Of a DNA stretch of 19,997 nucleotides, positions 1 to 7,457 are shown piece by piece; position 1 is the first letter of the stretch, and each line of letters starts with the position of its first letter. The position numbers were made by a program, and so were the translations under genes. Under the pieces are notes generated by a model, which had not been told where the DNA came from, ran no database searches, and saw nothing but the letters and a program-made list of their open reading frames with translations. The stretch comes from RGIG2000 sp045612665 (GTDB lineage: Bacteria; Bacillota; Clostridia; Oscillospirales; CAG-272), in the NCBI GenBank assembly GCA_045612665.1, contig JAZKZO010000035.1, forward strand, positions 1-19,997. Direction: 5' to 3'.

Positions 1-113
1 TGTGTCCGTAGGACACAACATCGTTTGACCGAAGGGCAACATCATTTTGAGCGTAGCGAAAACATCATTCCTCATTCGTGCGGACACAAAAGCACGATGT
101 TGCGCTTTGCGCA
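1..113. repeat. Array of small hairpins with AACATC linkers
   Basis: A near-perfect hairpin lies at 1-17 (TGTGTCC / GGACACA around GTA). A second, imperfect one is at 25-39 (TTGACC / GGGCAA around GAA), a weak third is at about 46-61, and a final TGCGC-TTT-GCGCA hairpin is at 101-113. The first three are separated by AACATCG/AACATCAT linkers starting at 17, 38 and 61, a period of about 22 nt. The inverse of the linker, ACGATGTT, occurs at 94-101, and GGACACAA recurs at 11-18 and 82-89. This looks like an intergenic palindromic repeat family and not coding sequence. The array may extend left of the window. Confidence 0.5.
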
Positions 114-119
114 AACGGA

Positions 120-148
120 TTGACTTACTTGCGCTTTTGTGGTATAAT
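120..148 (+). promoter_or_regulatory. Promoter of the small membrane protein gene
   Basis: TTGACT at 120-125 and a consensus TATAAT at 143-148 are separated by exactly 17 bp. The promoter sits directly after the hairpin array and 25 bp before the chosen start codon. Confidence 0.8.
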
Positions 149-172
149 AACCTCAAGAAAGGCGGTGCATAT

Positions 173-496
173 ATGAGAAAAATTTTTTCGTGGATATTTT
201 TTCTATTATCACTTGCAGTATTTGCTTTTAATATGTATTTGGGGATTTCAGGTGCTATCGTCGTGAATAATCAACTCACCGAGCTTACCGAGAGAGAAGC
301 AAGTGGGCATGAGCTTTTAGGCGTAGGATTAGATATTCTTGTGCTTGGAGTGGTATTTGTTTCTATCGTTGGAAGCGCAATTTCACTGATATCTTGGAAA
401 ATTGCTCAATATAAAACAACAAGAATCATCTCAGCGCTTATGTGTCCTTTGTTTTTGCTTCCGATTTTTATCGTTGCTATTATTTTAATGCTGTGA
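173..496 (+). CDS. Small membrane protein, three predicted membrane segments
   Basis: A 107-residue protein of unknown function. Hydrophobic segments lie at about residues 5-31, 52-76 and 83-107, and the polar stretch between the first two carries several Glu residues. The open frame extends further upstream, but I chose the ATG at 173. It follows an AAAGGCGG ribosome binding site, and the promoter at 120-148 would give a transcript starting near 155, so an upstream start would fall outside the message. The protein opens with the basic residues MRK, typical of a membrane insertion signal. The gene is monocistronic, lying between its own promoter and a terminator at 546-576. I recognise no family, and nothing nearby suggests a role. 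Confidence 0.7.
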   Translation: MRKIFSWIFFLLSLAVFAFNMYLGISGAIVVNNQLTELTEREASGHELLGVGLDILVLGVVFVSIVGSAISLISWKIAQYKTTRIISALMCPLFLLPIFIVAIILML

Positions 497-545
497 TGGT
501 TCAATCTAATTAATTAGTTATTCAATCTTCTTTGTAAAACCAAAT

Positions 546-576
546 AAAAAAGACCTCAAATGAGGTCTTTTTTTCT
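546..576 (+). terminator. Intrinsic terminator after the small membrane protein
   Basis: The stem AAAAAGACCTCA / TGAGGTCTTTTT has a 2-nt loop and runs into a T-rich tract. It ends the transcript of the 173-496 gene. Confidence 0.85.
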
Positions 577-583
577 TTTTATA

Positions 584-612
584 TTGAAACAATGCCTATA
601 TTATGGTAGAAT
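584..612 (+). promoter_or_regulatory. Promoter of the HAD-plsC-fucosidase unit
   Basis: TTGAAA at 584-589 and TAGAAT at 607-612 have a 17-bp spacer. They lie just upstream of an AGGTGG ribosome binding site and the ATG at 631. Confidence 0.75.
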
Positions 613-630
613 AGAAAAGGTGGTGATATT

Positions 631-1431
631 ATGAATAAAATTAAAGAAACAAAGCTATTTTTGTTTGATATGGACGGAACTCTATATTTAGGCGACAGGC
701 TTTACGACTTCACAAAGGAGCTTTTAGCGACGATTAAGGAAAATGGTGGCAAATATATGTTTATGACCAACAACTCCTCGAAAAGCGTTGCAGATTACAT
801 TAAAAAGCTCGATAAGCTTGGCATAAAATCAAATTATGATGATTTTATCACATCTTCACAGGCGACCGCATACTATCTAAAGAAATATCACAACGGTGCA
901 ACACTTTACGTTTGTGGAACTGAATCGCTAAAGGAAGAGCTTAGAGCCAACGGCTTCAAAACAACCGAAAATCTCGACGAAACCGACCTTATTGTAATGG
1001 GCTTTGACACCGAGCTTACGTTTAAAAAGCTTCATGACGTGTCCAAATTACTCCTTACAAGACCAAATATTCCGTATATTGCTACAAATCCCGACTATGT
1101 TTGCCCAACTGAGTTTGGAAGTGTGCCCGACTGTGGAAGCGTGTGCGATATGCTTTATAATGTATCAGGACGCAGACCGATTTTCATCGGCAAGCCTGAG
1201 CCTCTTATGCCTATTCTTGCCATGGATAAAACAGGCTACTCGAAAGAAGAAACGGCAGTTATCGGCGATAGGATTTACACTGATATAAAGAGCGGAATTA
1301 ACGCAGGAGTTACGACCGTTTTGGTGCTTAGCGGAGAAACAACAAGGGAAATTCTTGATGCTTCCCCTGAAAAGCCTGACTACGTAATGGAAAGCGCCAA
1401 CGAAATTTTGCAAATCTTGAAATCTGTATGA
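631..1431 (+). CDS. HAD-IIA family phosphatase (NagD-like)
   Basis: A 266-residue cytoplasmic phosphatase of the haloacid dehalogenase superfamily. The four HAD motifs are visible. The nucleophile motif DMDGTL has D13 and D15. Motif II is TNNSS at 46-50. The motif III lysine K188 lies in GKPEP, and motif IV GDRIYTD has D213 and D218. The insert between motifs II and III (about residues 80-180) is the C2-type cap typical of the NagD/p-nitrophenylphosphatase subfamily. Length is usual for HAD-IIA. Such enzymes hydrolyse small phosphorylated metabolites such as sugar phosphates or nucleotides, but the substrate cannot be told from sequence. It is the first gene of a unit with a PlsC-type acyltransferase 7 bp downstream and a GH29 fucosidase after that. 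A strong promoter and RBS precede it. Confidence 0.88.
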   Translation: MNKIKETKLFLFDMDGTLYLGDRLYDFTKELLATIKENGGKYMFMTNNSSKSVADYIKKLDKLGIKSNYDDFITSSQATAYYLKKYHNGATLYVCGTESLKEELRANGFKTTENLDETDLIVMGFDTELTFKKLHDVSKLLLTRPNIPYIATNPDYVCPTEFGSVPDCGSVCDMLYNVSGRRPIFIGKPEPLMPILAMDKTGYSKEETAVIGDRIYTDIKSGINAGVTTVLVLSGETTREILDASPEKPDYVMESANEILQILKSV

Positions 1432-1438
1432 GGTTATA

Positions 1439-2263
1439 ATGTATTATAGACATAATTTAGACTATAAATATCCAGAGCGTAGCGATGAGCATATGATTGA
1501 GGTCAAGCATTTGAGAGATACAAATTTTGACGAGAATTATCCTTTTCGTGAAAAGGGATTTTGGCTTGTCGTTAAGAGAATAGTTTTGCAAATAGCCTTG
1601 ACTGTGGTTGTATTTCCGCTTTTGAGAATTACTCACGGACTTAGAATTAGAGGTAGAAAAAACCTTAGAAAGCACAAAAAAGCCTTTAAGGATGGAGCAA
1701 TAACCATTTGTAACCATGTATTTATGTGGGATTATATCGGAGTTATGAAGGCGATTCGTCCAAGGCTTCCTTATTTTCCTGCTTGGAAAACAAATTTTGA
1801 AGGTCCAAACGGTCCGCTTATAAGATTTGTTGGTGGAATGCCCGTCCCAACCGATAATGTAAAAGCAATGGTTAAATTTAATAAGGAATTGAAGGAAACT
1901 GCCGAGGCAGGTAAGTGGATTCACTTCTTTCCCGAGGGCTCAATGTGGTTCTTTTATCCTGATATTAGACCATTTAAAAACACCGTATTTAAGCTTTCCG
2001 CAAGATATAATAAGCCGATTATTCCGCTAGCTTATTCTTTCAAGCCACGTAATCGCTTCCAAAGATTGTTTGGTAAAGCACCTCTTGCACGCTTAACAAT
2101 CGGAGAGCCTCTTTTTCCCGATAATACTTTAACAACGGCTGAGGCAGCAAGTAAGCTACATAGAGAAGCATACCACGTTGTTCAAGGACTTGCAGGCATC
2201 ACTCCCGATATGCCAAACTATAACACTGACCAAAACATTGACAACTATCAAAAAACCATGTAA
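1439..2263 (+). CDS. 1-acyl-sn-glycerol-3-phosphate acyltransferase family protein (PlsC-like)
   Basis: A 274-residue LPLAT-family acyltransferase. The catalytic NHxxxxD motif is at residues 92-98 (H93, D98), and the substrate-binding PEGS motif is at 165-168. A hydrophobic segment at about 45-64 probably anchors it to the inner face of the membrane. The expected activity is transfer of a fatty acyl group to lysophosphatidate or a related acceptor in phospholipid synthesis. The N-terminal ~40 residues are polar and longer than in minimal PlsC proteins. The first methionine is used here, and a later start at M19 is possible. The RBS is weak (GAGG within the end of the preceding gene), so translation is probably coupled to the HAD gene that ends 7 bp upstream. 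The acceptor lipid is not determined, so no gene symbol is given. Confidence 0.85.
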   Translation: MYYRHNLDYKYPERSDEHMIEVKHLRDTNFDENYPFREKGFWLVVKRIVLQIALTVVVFPLLRITHGLRIRGRKNLRKHKKAFKDGAITICNHVFMWDYIGVMKAIRPRLPYFPAWKTNFEGPNGPLIRFVGGMPVPTDNVKAMVKFNKELKETAEAGKWIHFFPEGSMWFFYPDIRPFKNTVFKLSARYNKPIIPLAYSFKPRNRFQRLFGKAPLARLTIGEPLFPDNTLTTAEAASKLHREAYHVVQGLAGITPDMPNYNTDQNIDNYQKTM

Positions 2264-2265
2264 TT

Positions 2266-3537
2266 ATGAACGAATATAAAAGACAAATTGACTATCTTGA
2301 CTGGGAATTCGGCGTGTTTTTCCACTTTGGAATACGCTCATTTTATCCCGGACATAAGGATTGGGACGGAATTGAAATGCCTGCCGAGGGCTTCAATCCC
2401 GACTCACTCGATTGCAAGCAGTGGATAAAAATTGCAAAGGAAGCAGGCGCAACCTATGCAATATTAACCTGTAAGCACCACGATGGATTTGCCGTATGGC
2501 CATCACAATATTCTAAATATAGCGTAGCTAATACACCTTGGAAGGATGGAAAGGGCGACGTTGTACGCGAGTTTGTGAATGCCTGCCGTGAATATGGCTT
2601 GAAGGTAGGACTTTACTATTCGCCGGCACAGTGGGGCTCTCATGCGATTCCGTTTAGCTCGGCAAGAGAATATGATGACTATTTTATAAATCAAATAGGA
2701 GAGCTTCTTACGGAATACGGAAAAATCGACTATTTATGGTTCGATGGATGTGGCTCAGAGGGGCACGAATATGACCACGCAAGAATAATTAACGCGATTG
2801 CCGAAATGCAACCGGAAATTTTGACGTTTTGCGATCCCGAATGGTCGCCCGGTGTGCGTTGGATAGGTAACGAGGACGGATATGCATCTCTTAATAATCC
2901 GTTAGTTGTATCAAAAACCGATTTTTCCGAGCTTTCAAAGGAAGAGCAAACACTTAGTCAAGCTATGTTTTTGCCGTCGGAGTGCGATTGCAAAATAAGA
3001 GACACTTGGTTCTACGACAACAATGCCGAAACCATCAAAACCGTTGATGAGCTTTTTGGAATGTACGAGGCATCGGTTGGTAACGGCTCTAACTTTTTGA
3101 TAAACTTAGGACCTGACAATCATGGACTTTTGTGCAAGGCTGACTCTGATAGACTTTTGGAGCTTGGGCAGAGAATAAGAGAGCTTTATTCCTCTGAAAG
3201 AAATTATAGCGCTCCTCAAAAGAACAATGACGTCTATACCATTACTCATAATGAGGTAAATGACGTTGATTGGAGCATTCCAAAAGAGGAAAGACTCGTA
3301 AATTGCTTGTCTATAAAAGAGGATTTGACAAACGGACAGGCTGTCAGTGCTTTTAAAATTTATGCGTATTTGCCTTACTATAAGCACAAAAAGGTGCTTG
3401 TTTTCGAGGGACGCACAATAGGGCATAGAAAGCTTTGTAGAATTCCTGCTGTGCGCGCTTCAAAATTTGAGCTTGAAATAACCGAATTTGATAAGCCGTA
3501 TGAGATAAAGGAAATAAAAGCGTTTTTCATCAAGTGA
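2266..3537 (+). CDS. Alpha-L-fucosidase, glycoside hydrolase family 29
   Basis: A 423-residue GH29-type enzyme that would release alpha-linked L-fucose by a retaining mechanism. Family hallmarks are FGVFFHFG near residue 15, KHHDGFAVW at 70-78 and YLWFDG at 156-161, where D160 is the expected nucleophile. The catalytic barrel occupies roughly residues 1-320. The remaining ~90 residues form a small C-terminal domain. No signal peptide or lipobox is seen, so the enzyme should be cytoplasmic and act on imported fucosylated oligosaccharides. The acid/base residue cannot be placed without alignment. The ATG is 2 bp after the plsC-like stop and has no clear RBS, which suggests translational coupling. 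No fucose catabolic gene or transporter is adjacent. Confidence 0.88.
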   Translation: MNEYKRQIDYLDWEFGVFFHFGIRSFYPGHKDWDGIEMPAEGFNPDSLDCKQWIKIAKEAGATYAILTCKHHDGFAVWPSQYSKYSVANTPWKDGKGDVVREFVNACREYGLKVGLYYSPAQWGSHAIPFSSAREYDDYFINQIGELLTEYGKIDYLWFDGCGSEGHEYDHARIINAIAEMQPEILTFCDPEWSPGVRWIGNEDGYASLNNPLVVSKTDFSELSKEEQTLSQAMFLPSECDCKIRDTWFYDNNAETIKTVDELFGMYEASVGNGSNFLINLGPDNHGLLCKADSDRLLELGQRIRELYSSERNYSAPQKNNDVYTITHNEVNDVDWSIPKEERLVNCLSIKEDLTNGQAVSAFKIYAYLPYYKHKKVLVFEGRTIGHRKLCRIPAVRASKFELEITEFDKPYEIKEIKAFFIK

Positions 3538-3575
3538 AAATTCGATAATTTTTTGATTTTTATGCAAGAAAAATA

Positions 3576-3604
3576 TTGAATTTTGATAATAAATGTGATA
3601 TTAT
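3576..3604 (+). promoter_or_regulatory. Promoter of purC
   Basis: TTGAAT at 3576-3581 and TATTAT at 3599-3604 have a 17-bp spacer in AT-rich DNA, 43 bp before the purC start. Confidence 0.6.
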
Positions 3605-3647
3605 ATTTTTGTTAATAAATTTGATTATAAAAAACGAGGTATTTTTT

Positions 3648-4346
3648 ATGAAATTGAGCTATGTAGGAAAAACCAAGGACGTTTATCAACTTGAAAATGG
3701 CAACGTAATGCTTAAGTTTAAGGACGATTGCACAGGCAAGGATGGCGTTTTTGATCCAGGCGAAAACTCCGTTGGACTTACAATTGAGGGTATTGGTAAG
3801 GCTAACCTTAGAACATCTGTTTACTATTTTGACTTGCTTAAGAAGGCAGGCATTAAGACACACTACGTAAGCGCTGACGTTGACAACGCTATGATGGAGG
3901 TTCTCCCTGCAGAGTGCTTTGGTAAGGACCTCGGTGGAAACGGTCTTGAGGTTATTTGCCGTCTTGTTGCTACAGGTAGCTTCATCCGTAGATACGGCGA
4001 ATATATTAAGGACGGCACAGTGCTTGAGGGTGGCTATGTAGAGTGCACATTCAAGAACGATGCAAAGGGAGATCCACTTGTAACAGGTGAGGGACTTGTA
4101 GCTCTTAAGGTTATGACTCCTGAAATGTTCGAGAGCATGAAGGCTCAAACTCTTGCTATCACAAGGATCGTAGCTGATGACCTTAAGACGATCGGTCTTG
4201 ACCTTTGGGACATCAAGTTTGAGTTCGGTTACAACAACGGTGAGGTTATTCTTATCGACGAAATCGCATCCGGAAATATGCGCGTTTATAAGGATGGCAA
4301 GATTGTTGATCCTGTTGAGCTCACAAAGCTTATTCTTAATAGATAA
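3648..4346 (+). CDS. purC: Phosphoribosylaminoimidazole-succinocarboxamide synthase (SAICAR synthase), divergent
   Basis: A 232-residue enzyme that joins aspartate to CAIR using ATP in de novo purine synthesis. The sequence follows the PurC fold in order. It starts with YVGKTKDVY at residues 5-13 (family: G-K-[AT]-[KR]-x-[VI]-Y) and continues with KFKDDCTG at 23-30. The RLVATGSFIRRYG segment at 105-117 corresponds to the family's R-N-x-A-A-G-S-x-x-[KR]-R-Y. Next come FKNDAKGDPL at 135-144 and IDEIASGNMR at 203-212. The usual DEI[ST]PD-T-x-R ending is replaced by DEIASGNMR, so this is a divergent branch. The open frame reaches 72 bp further upstream, but those codons are AT-rich and overlap the promoter. 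The ATG at 3648 follows an ACGAGGT RBS and starts at the conserved fold. It is a single-gene unit, apart from any purine operon. Confidence 0.88.
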   Translation: MKLSYVGKTKDVYQLENGNVMLKFKDDCTGKDGVFDPGENSVGLTIEGIGKANLRTSVYYFDLLKKAGIKTHYVSADVDNAMMEVLPAECFGKDLGGNGLEVICRLVATGSFIRRYGEYIKDGTVLEGGYVECTFKNDAKGDPLVTGEGLVALKVMTPEMFESMKAQTLAITRIVADDLKTIGLDLWDIKFEFGYNNGEVILIDEIASGNMRVYKDGKIVDPVELTKLILNR

Positions 4347-4351
4347 AATAC

Positions 4352-4379
4352 AAAAAGTCCGACCCTGTGTCGGACTTTT
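4352..4379 (+). terminator. Intrinsic terminator after purC
   Basis: The stem AAAAAGTCCGAC / GTCGGACTTTT has a 5-nt loop. The right arm supplies the T run. Confidence 0.85.
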
Positions 4380-4393
4380 GCTTTAAATAAGTA

Positions 4394-4422
4394 TTGATTT
4401 TCTTGCTATATTGTGCTATAAT
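4394..4422 (+). promoter_or_regulatory. Promoter of the ClC gene
   Basis: TTGATT at 4394-4399 and a consensus TATAAT at 4417-4422 have a 17-bp spacer, 33 bp before the ATG at 4456. Confidence 0.75.
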
Positions 4423-4455
4423 ATAACATATAAATTCATAAAAGTAGGATGAGAA

Positions 4456-6051
4456 ATGAAAAAGTTTAAAAGTTACTTTATAAATTTAATATGTCCTGCA
4501 TTTGTGTTTGGTTCTATTACGGGAATACTTACTGCTATTGCCGTTACTCTTTATAAGGCTTGCGCATCATATATAATTGATTTTTCCGAGAAGGGATATG
4601 TCTTCTTCAGAGGGCATCTTTATTTTGTGCCAATCATTTTAGTAGCGCTTTTTGCAATTGCATTCCTGTACGCATTTCTTTATAAAAAAACTCCAAATTT
4701 GCGAGGCGGAGGAATTCCTACCTCTATCGGTATTTTGAGAGGAATAATCACCTTCAAGTGGCTTCGTAATTTTTTAGGTACTTTTTTACTTTCGATGCTT
4801 TCTTTCTTAATAGGCGTACCACTTGGAACTGAGGGACCAAGCGTTCAAATGGGAACTGCAATAGGTAGAGGAAGCGTTAATGCCTTTACCAAAAAGCACA
4901 AGGCGTGGGATAGATATTCTATGACAGGCGGTGCGTGTGCAGGCTTTTCTTGCGCAACGGGTGCACCAATTTCAGGAATTATGTTTGCAATAGAGGAGGC
5001 GCATCAGCGCATTTCTCCTATGATTATAATTGTTTCCTGTGTGTCGGTTATGTTTTCAAGAATGACAACGGAAATTCTCGCCCCGATTTTTAACGTGAGT
5101 ATAGGACTTTTTCCTGAAATGAAGCTCGTTTCCTTGTCCCTCAAGGACATATGGATGCCTATCACAGTAGGACTTGCTGTTGGACTCTTTGCCGTGTTGT
5201 TTTTGTTCCTTTATCGAATAATAAACGGATTTTTGAATAAAAAATTAAAGAAAATTCCACATCAGTATAAGATATTCGCGGTTTTTGCCGTTACTGCTAT
5301 ACTTGGACTTGTATCTTTTTCGTTTGTTTCAACAGGACACGAGCTCATTATAAATCTCTTTGATGGAAAAAATGCAGTTTATATGCTTGTACTGATATTG
5401 CTCGTGCGTTCTGTTTTGACCCTTTCTGCTAACTCGACTAGTATAACGGGTGGTATGTTTATACCGATTTTGGCTCTTGGCGCATTGATTTCATCGATTA
5501 TTGCAAAAAGTGCACAGGCAATCTTTGGCTTTGAACAGGAGTATTATACGATAATGCTTATTCTTGGCATTACTGCGTGTATTTCAGGTATGATGAAAAC
5601 ACCTCTTACCGCAATATTCTTTGCAGTTGAGGCGCTTTCGTGCTACGAGAATATACTTCATGTGGTAGTCGTTTCCTGTATTGCCTTTGTGGTAACTGAA
5701 ATTTTCGGACTTAAGTCCATTAATGATACCGTTCTTGATACGACAATAGAGGAGCAAAACGAGGGTAAAACTCCAAAGGTAATCGATACCTTTGTTGTCG
5801 TCCAAAGAGGAGCGTTCGCAATAGGAAAGCAGGTAAGAGATATCTTTTGGCCTACGAATTTGTTTATTTTGTCCGTTAAGCGCGACGAAACCAAGAACGC
5901 AGTTCTTGATGAGCACGGTGGAAAGGCAATAAGGGAGGGAGACACTCTCCATGTCCGCTATTCAACCTATGACGAGGAGTCGACAACGGAGGAGCTTTTG
6001 GCAATAGTAGGAGAGCAAAAAATCAATTCTACCGAGGCGGATGTAATCTAA
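4456..6051 (+). CDS. ClC-family chloride transporter with C-terminal RCK_C (TrkA_C-like) domain
   Basis: A 531-residue polytopic membrane protein. ClC signatures appear in order: GGGIP at 84-88 (family GSGIP, anion coordination), GTEGPS at 124-129 with gating glutamate E126, and GAPISGIMFAIEE at 169-181. GGMFIP follows at about residue 332. The Glu pair 180-181 sits where the internal proton-path glutamate lies in H+/Cl- exchangers, so antiport is more likely than a pure channel (inference). After the membrane part, about residues 445-525 form a soluble domain resembling RCK_C/TrkA_C, a ligand-sensing module found on many bacterial ClC proteins. The Ser of the GSGIP selectivity motif is Gly here. 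The gene is monocistronic, between its own promoter and a terminator at 6077-6105. The RBS (AGGATGAGA) is modest. Confidence 0.9.
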   Translation: MKKFKSYFINLICPAFVFGSITGILTAIAVTLYKACASYIIDFSEKGYVFFRGHLYFVPIILVALFAIAFLYAFLYKKTPNLRGGGIPTSIGILRGIITFKWLRNFLGTFLLSMLSFLIGVPLGTEGPSVQMGTAIGRGSVNAFTKKHKAWDRYSMTGGACAGFSCATGAPISGIMFAIEEAHQRISPMIIIVSCVSVMFSRMTTEILAPIFNVSIGLFPEMKLVSLSLKDIWMPITVGLAVGLFAVLFLFLYRIINGFLNKKLKKIPHQYKIFAVFAVTAILGLVSFSFVSTGHELIINLFDGKNAVYMLVLILLVRSVLTLSANSTSITGGMFIPILALGALISSIIAKSAQAIFGFEQEYYTIMLILGITACISGMMKTPLTAIFFAVEALSCYENILHVVVVSCIAFVVTEIFGLKSINDTVLDTTIEEQNEGKTPKVIDTFVVVQRGAFAIGKQVRDIFWPTNLFILSVKRDETKNAVLDEHGGKAIREGDTLHVRYSTYDEESTTEELLAIVGEQKINSTEADVI

Positions 6052-6076
6052 ATCTAATTCCCTTGGAAATATTCAC

Positions 6077-6105
6077 AAAAAAGGCGACCAAAAAAGTCGC
6101 CTTTT
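6077..6105 (+). terminator. Intrinsic terminator after the ClC gene
   Basis: The stem AAAAGGCGAC / GTCGCCTTTT has an A-rich 7-nt loop. It separates the ClC gene from the pyrimidine operon. Confidence 0.85.
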
Positions 6106-6119
6106 ATTAATTTTAATTA

Positions 6120-6148
6120 TTGACAATAATAAAATTATATGATACAAT
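6120..6148 (+). promoter_or_regulatory. Distal promoter of the pyr operon (P1)
   Basis: A consensus TTGACA at 6120-6125 and TACAAT at 6143-6148 have a 17-bp spacer. The RNA from here would carry a leader of about 110 nt before pyrC. Confidence 0.75.
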
Positions 6149-6202
6149 ATAATACAGTATAAATCAGCTAGAAAAAATTTAATAAAAAATTCAATTTAGG
6201 TA

Positions 6203-6231
6203 TTGACAACTTAGAGTAGTTGTGATATTAT
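6203..6231 (+). promoter_or_regulatory. Proximal promoter of the pyr operon (P2)
   Basis: A consensus TTGACA at 6203-6208 and TATTAT at 6226-6231 have a 17-bp spacer. It lies 83 bp downstream of P1. A dyad overlaps its -35 box and spacer. Confidence 0.75.
6206..6223. promoter_or_regulatory. Candidate operator dyad over pyr P2
   Basis: ACAACT-6 nt-AGTTGT is a perfect 6-bp inverted repeat covering the end of the -35 box and most of the spacer of P2. A repressor bound here would block P2. No cognate regulator is encoded in the window. Confidence 0.4.
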
Positions 6232-6267
6232 ATCCAAGAAAAATTTGTAGCAAAGGAGGATTCGATA

Positions 6268-7443
6268 ATGAACGCTGTATTTTCCAATGCTACTTTTTTT
6301 CATAAAGGAAAGCTTGTGAAGGGTGGAGAGCTCAAGGCTCATACCACTTCTTTTGACAGTCTTTTTATCGACTCATCTAAATATTTCATATTTCCCGGTT
6401 TCGCTGATTTGCATGTGCATTTTCGTGAACCGGGTTTTTCTTATAAGGAAACCATAAAGACGGGTAGCGACGCATCAAAGCACGCAGGCTATACAACTGT
6501 TTGCACTATGCCTAACCTAAATCCAGTGCCGGATTCGCTTGATAATCTCAATGCACAGCTTGATATTATAAAGAGAGATTCGGAAATCAGAATTTTGCCT
6601 TTCGGTAGCATTACAAGGGGGCAAAACGGATTGGCGCTTGCCGACCTTGAGGCACTTGCACCGTTTGTGTGCGGATTTTCCGATGACGGTAGGGGCGTCG
6701 ATAACTCCTCGCTTATGAAGGAAGCTATGCAAAGGGCGAAGGCTCTTGATAAGCTTATCAGCGCGCACTGCGAGGACGGAACACAAATTAAGGACTCCCC
6801 CGAGGCTGAATGGAAGCAAATCGAAAGAGATATAAAGCTTGTCGATGATATAAAGTGCAAATATCATGTTTGCCACATATCGACAAAGGAAAGCGTAGCC
6901 CTTATACGCGAGGCGAAAAAGAGCGGAGTAAATATCACCTGTGAAACCGCGCCTCACTACCTTACCTTATCTCAAAGCGTTATAAGAGATGAGGGAGGCT
7001 TTAGAATGAATCCACCTCTTCGAGAGGAGGAGGATCGCATTGCTCTTATCGAGGGACTTTGCGACGGAACGATTGATATGATTGCAACCGACCACGCACC
7101 TCACTCCGCCGAGGAAAAGAGCAAGGGATTAAAAAGCTTAAATGGAATTGTGGGACTCGAATGCGCGTTCCCAATCCTTTATACAAGACTTGTAAAGGAA
7201 GGAATAATCTCGCTTGAAAAGCTAATTGAGCTTATGGCGGTAAATCCTTACACAAGACTTGGAATAGAGCCGAATGGCTACACCGTATACTCGCTTGATG
7301 AGCAGTATGCAATTGACCCGTCGACCTTCAAGACAATGGGACGCTCAACACCTTATGCGGGTGAGCGCGTGTTTGGAAAATGTCTTGCAACCGTGTGCGA
7401 CGGAAAACTAATTTACATTGATAATAAAATAGTAGAAGGATAA
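6268..7443 (+). CDS. pyrC: Dihydroorotase
   Basis: A 391-residue amidohydrolase that interconverts carbamoyl-aspartate and dihydroorotate, the third step of UMP synthesis. Metal-site and substrate motifs are visible: DLHVHFREPG at 47-56 (H49, H51), MPNLNP at 81-86, and FSDDG at 137-141. AHCED has H167, CHIS has H203, and ATDHAPHS has D275. The FSDDG aspartate fits the type I bacterial enzymes, where Asp takes the place of the carboxylated Lys. Length fits that class. The start is fixed by an AAAGGAGG RBS 8 bp upstream. It is the first gene of the eight-gene pyrimidine operon and lies 14 bp before carB. Confidence 0.93.
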   Translation: MNAVFSNATFFHKGKLVKGGELKAHTTSFDSLFIDSSKYFIFPGFADLHVHFREPGFSYKETIKTGSDASKHAGYTTVCTMPNLNPVPDSLDNLNAQLDIIKRDSEIRILPFGSITRGQNGLALADLEALAPFVCGFSDDGRGVDNSSLMKEAMQRAKALDKLISAHCEDGTQIKDSPEAEWKQIERDIKLVDDIKCKYHVCHISTKESVALIREAKKSGVNITCETAPHYLTLSQSVIRDEGGFRMNPPLREEEDRIALIEGLCDGTIDMIATDHAPHSAEEKSKGLKSLNGIVGLECAFPILYTRLVKEGIISLEKLIELMAVNPYTRLGIEPNGYTVYSLDEQYAIDPSTFKTMGRSTPYAGERVFGKCLATVCDGKLIYIDNKIVEG

Positions 7444-7457
7444 AGGAGAGAACAAAG

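Noticed and set aside
47..172. N-terminal extension of the first membrane protein
   Set aside because: It overlaps the hairpin repeats and a strong promoter at 120-148. The transcript would begin after it, and the RBS supports the ATG at 173.
3537..3555. Possible terminator after the fucosidase gene (AAAATT-CGAT-AATTTT)
   Set aside because: The stem is six A-T pairs only and too weak to call as an intrinsic terminator, so read-through towards purC remains possible.
3576..3647. 24-residue N-terminal extension of PurC
   Set aside because: The stretch is AT-rich, contains the promoter and precedes the conserved fold. The RBS lies before 3648.
6149..6202. PyrR-type attenuator in the pyr leader
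   Set aside because: The segment is AT-rich with no G+C-containing hairpin or T-tract.
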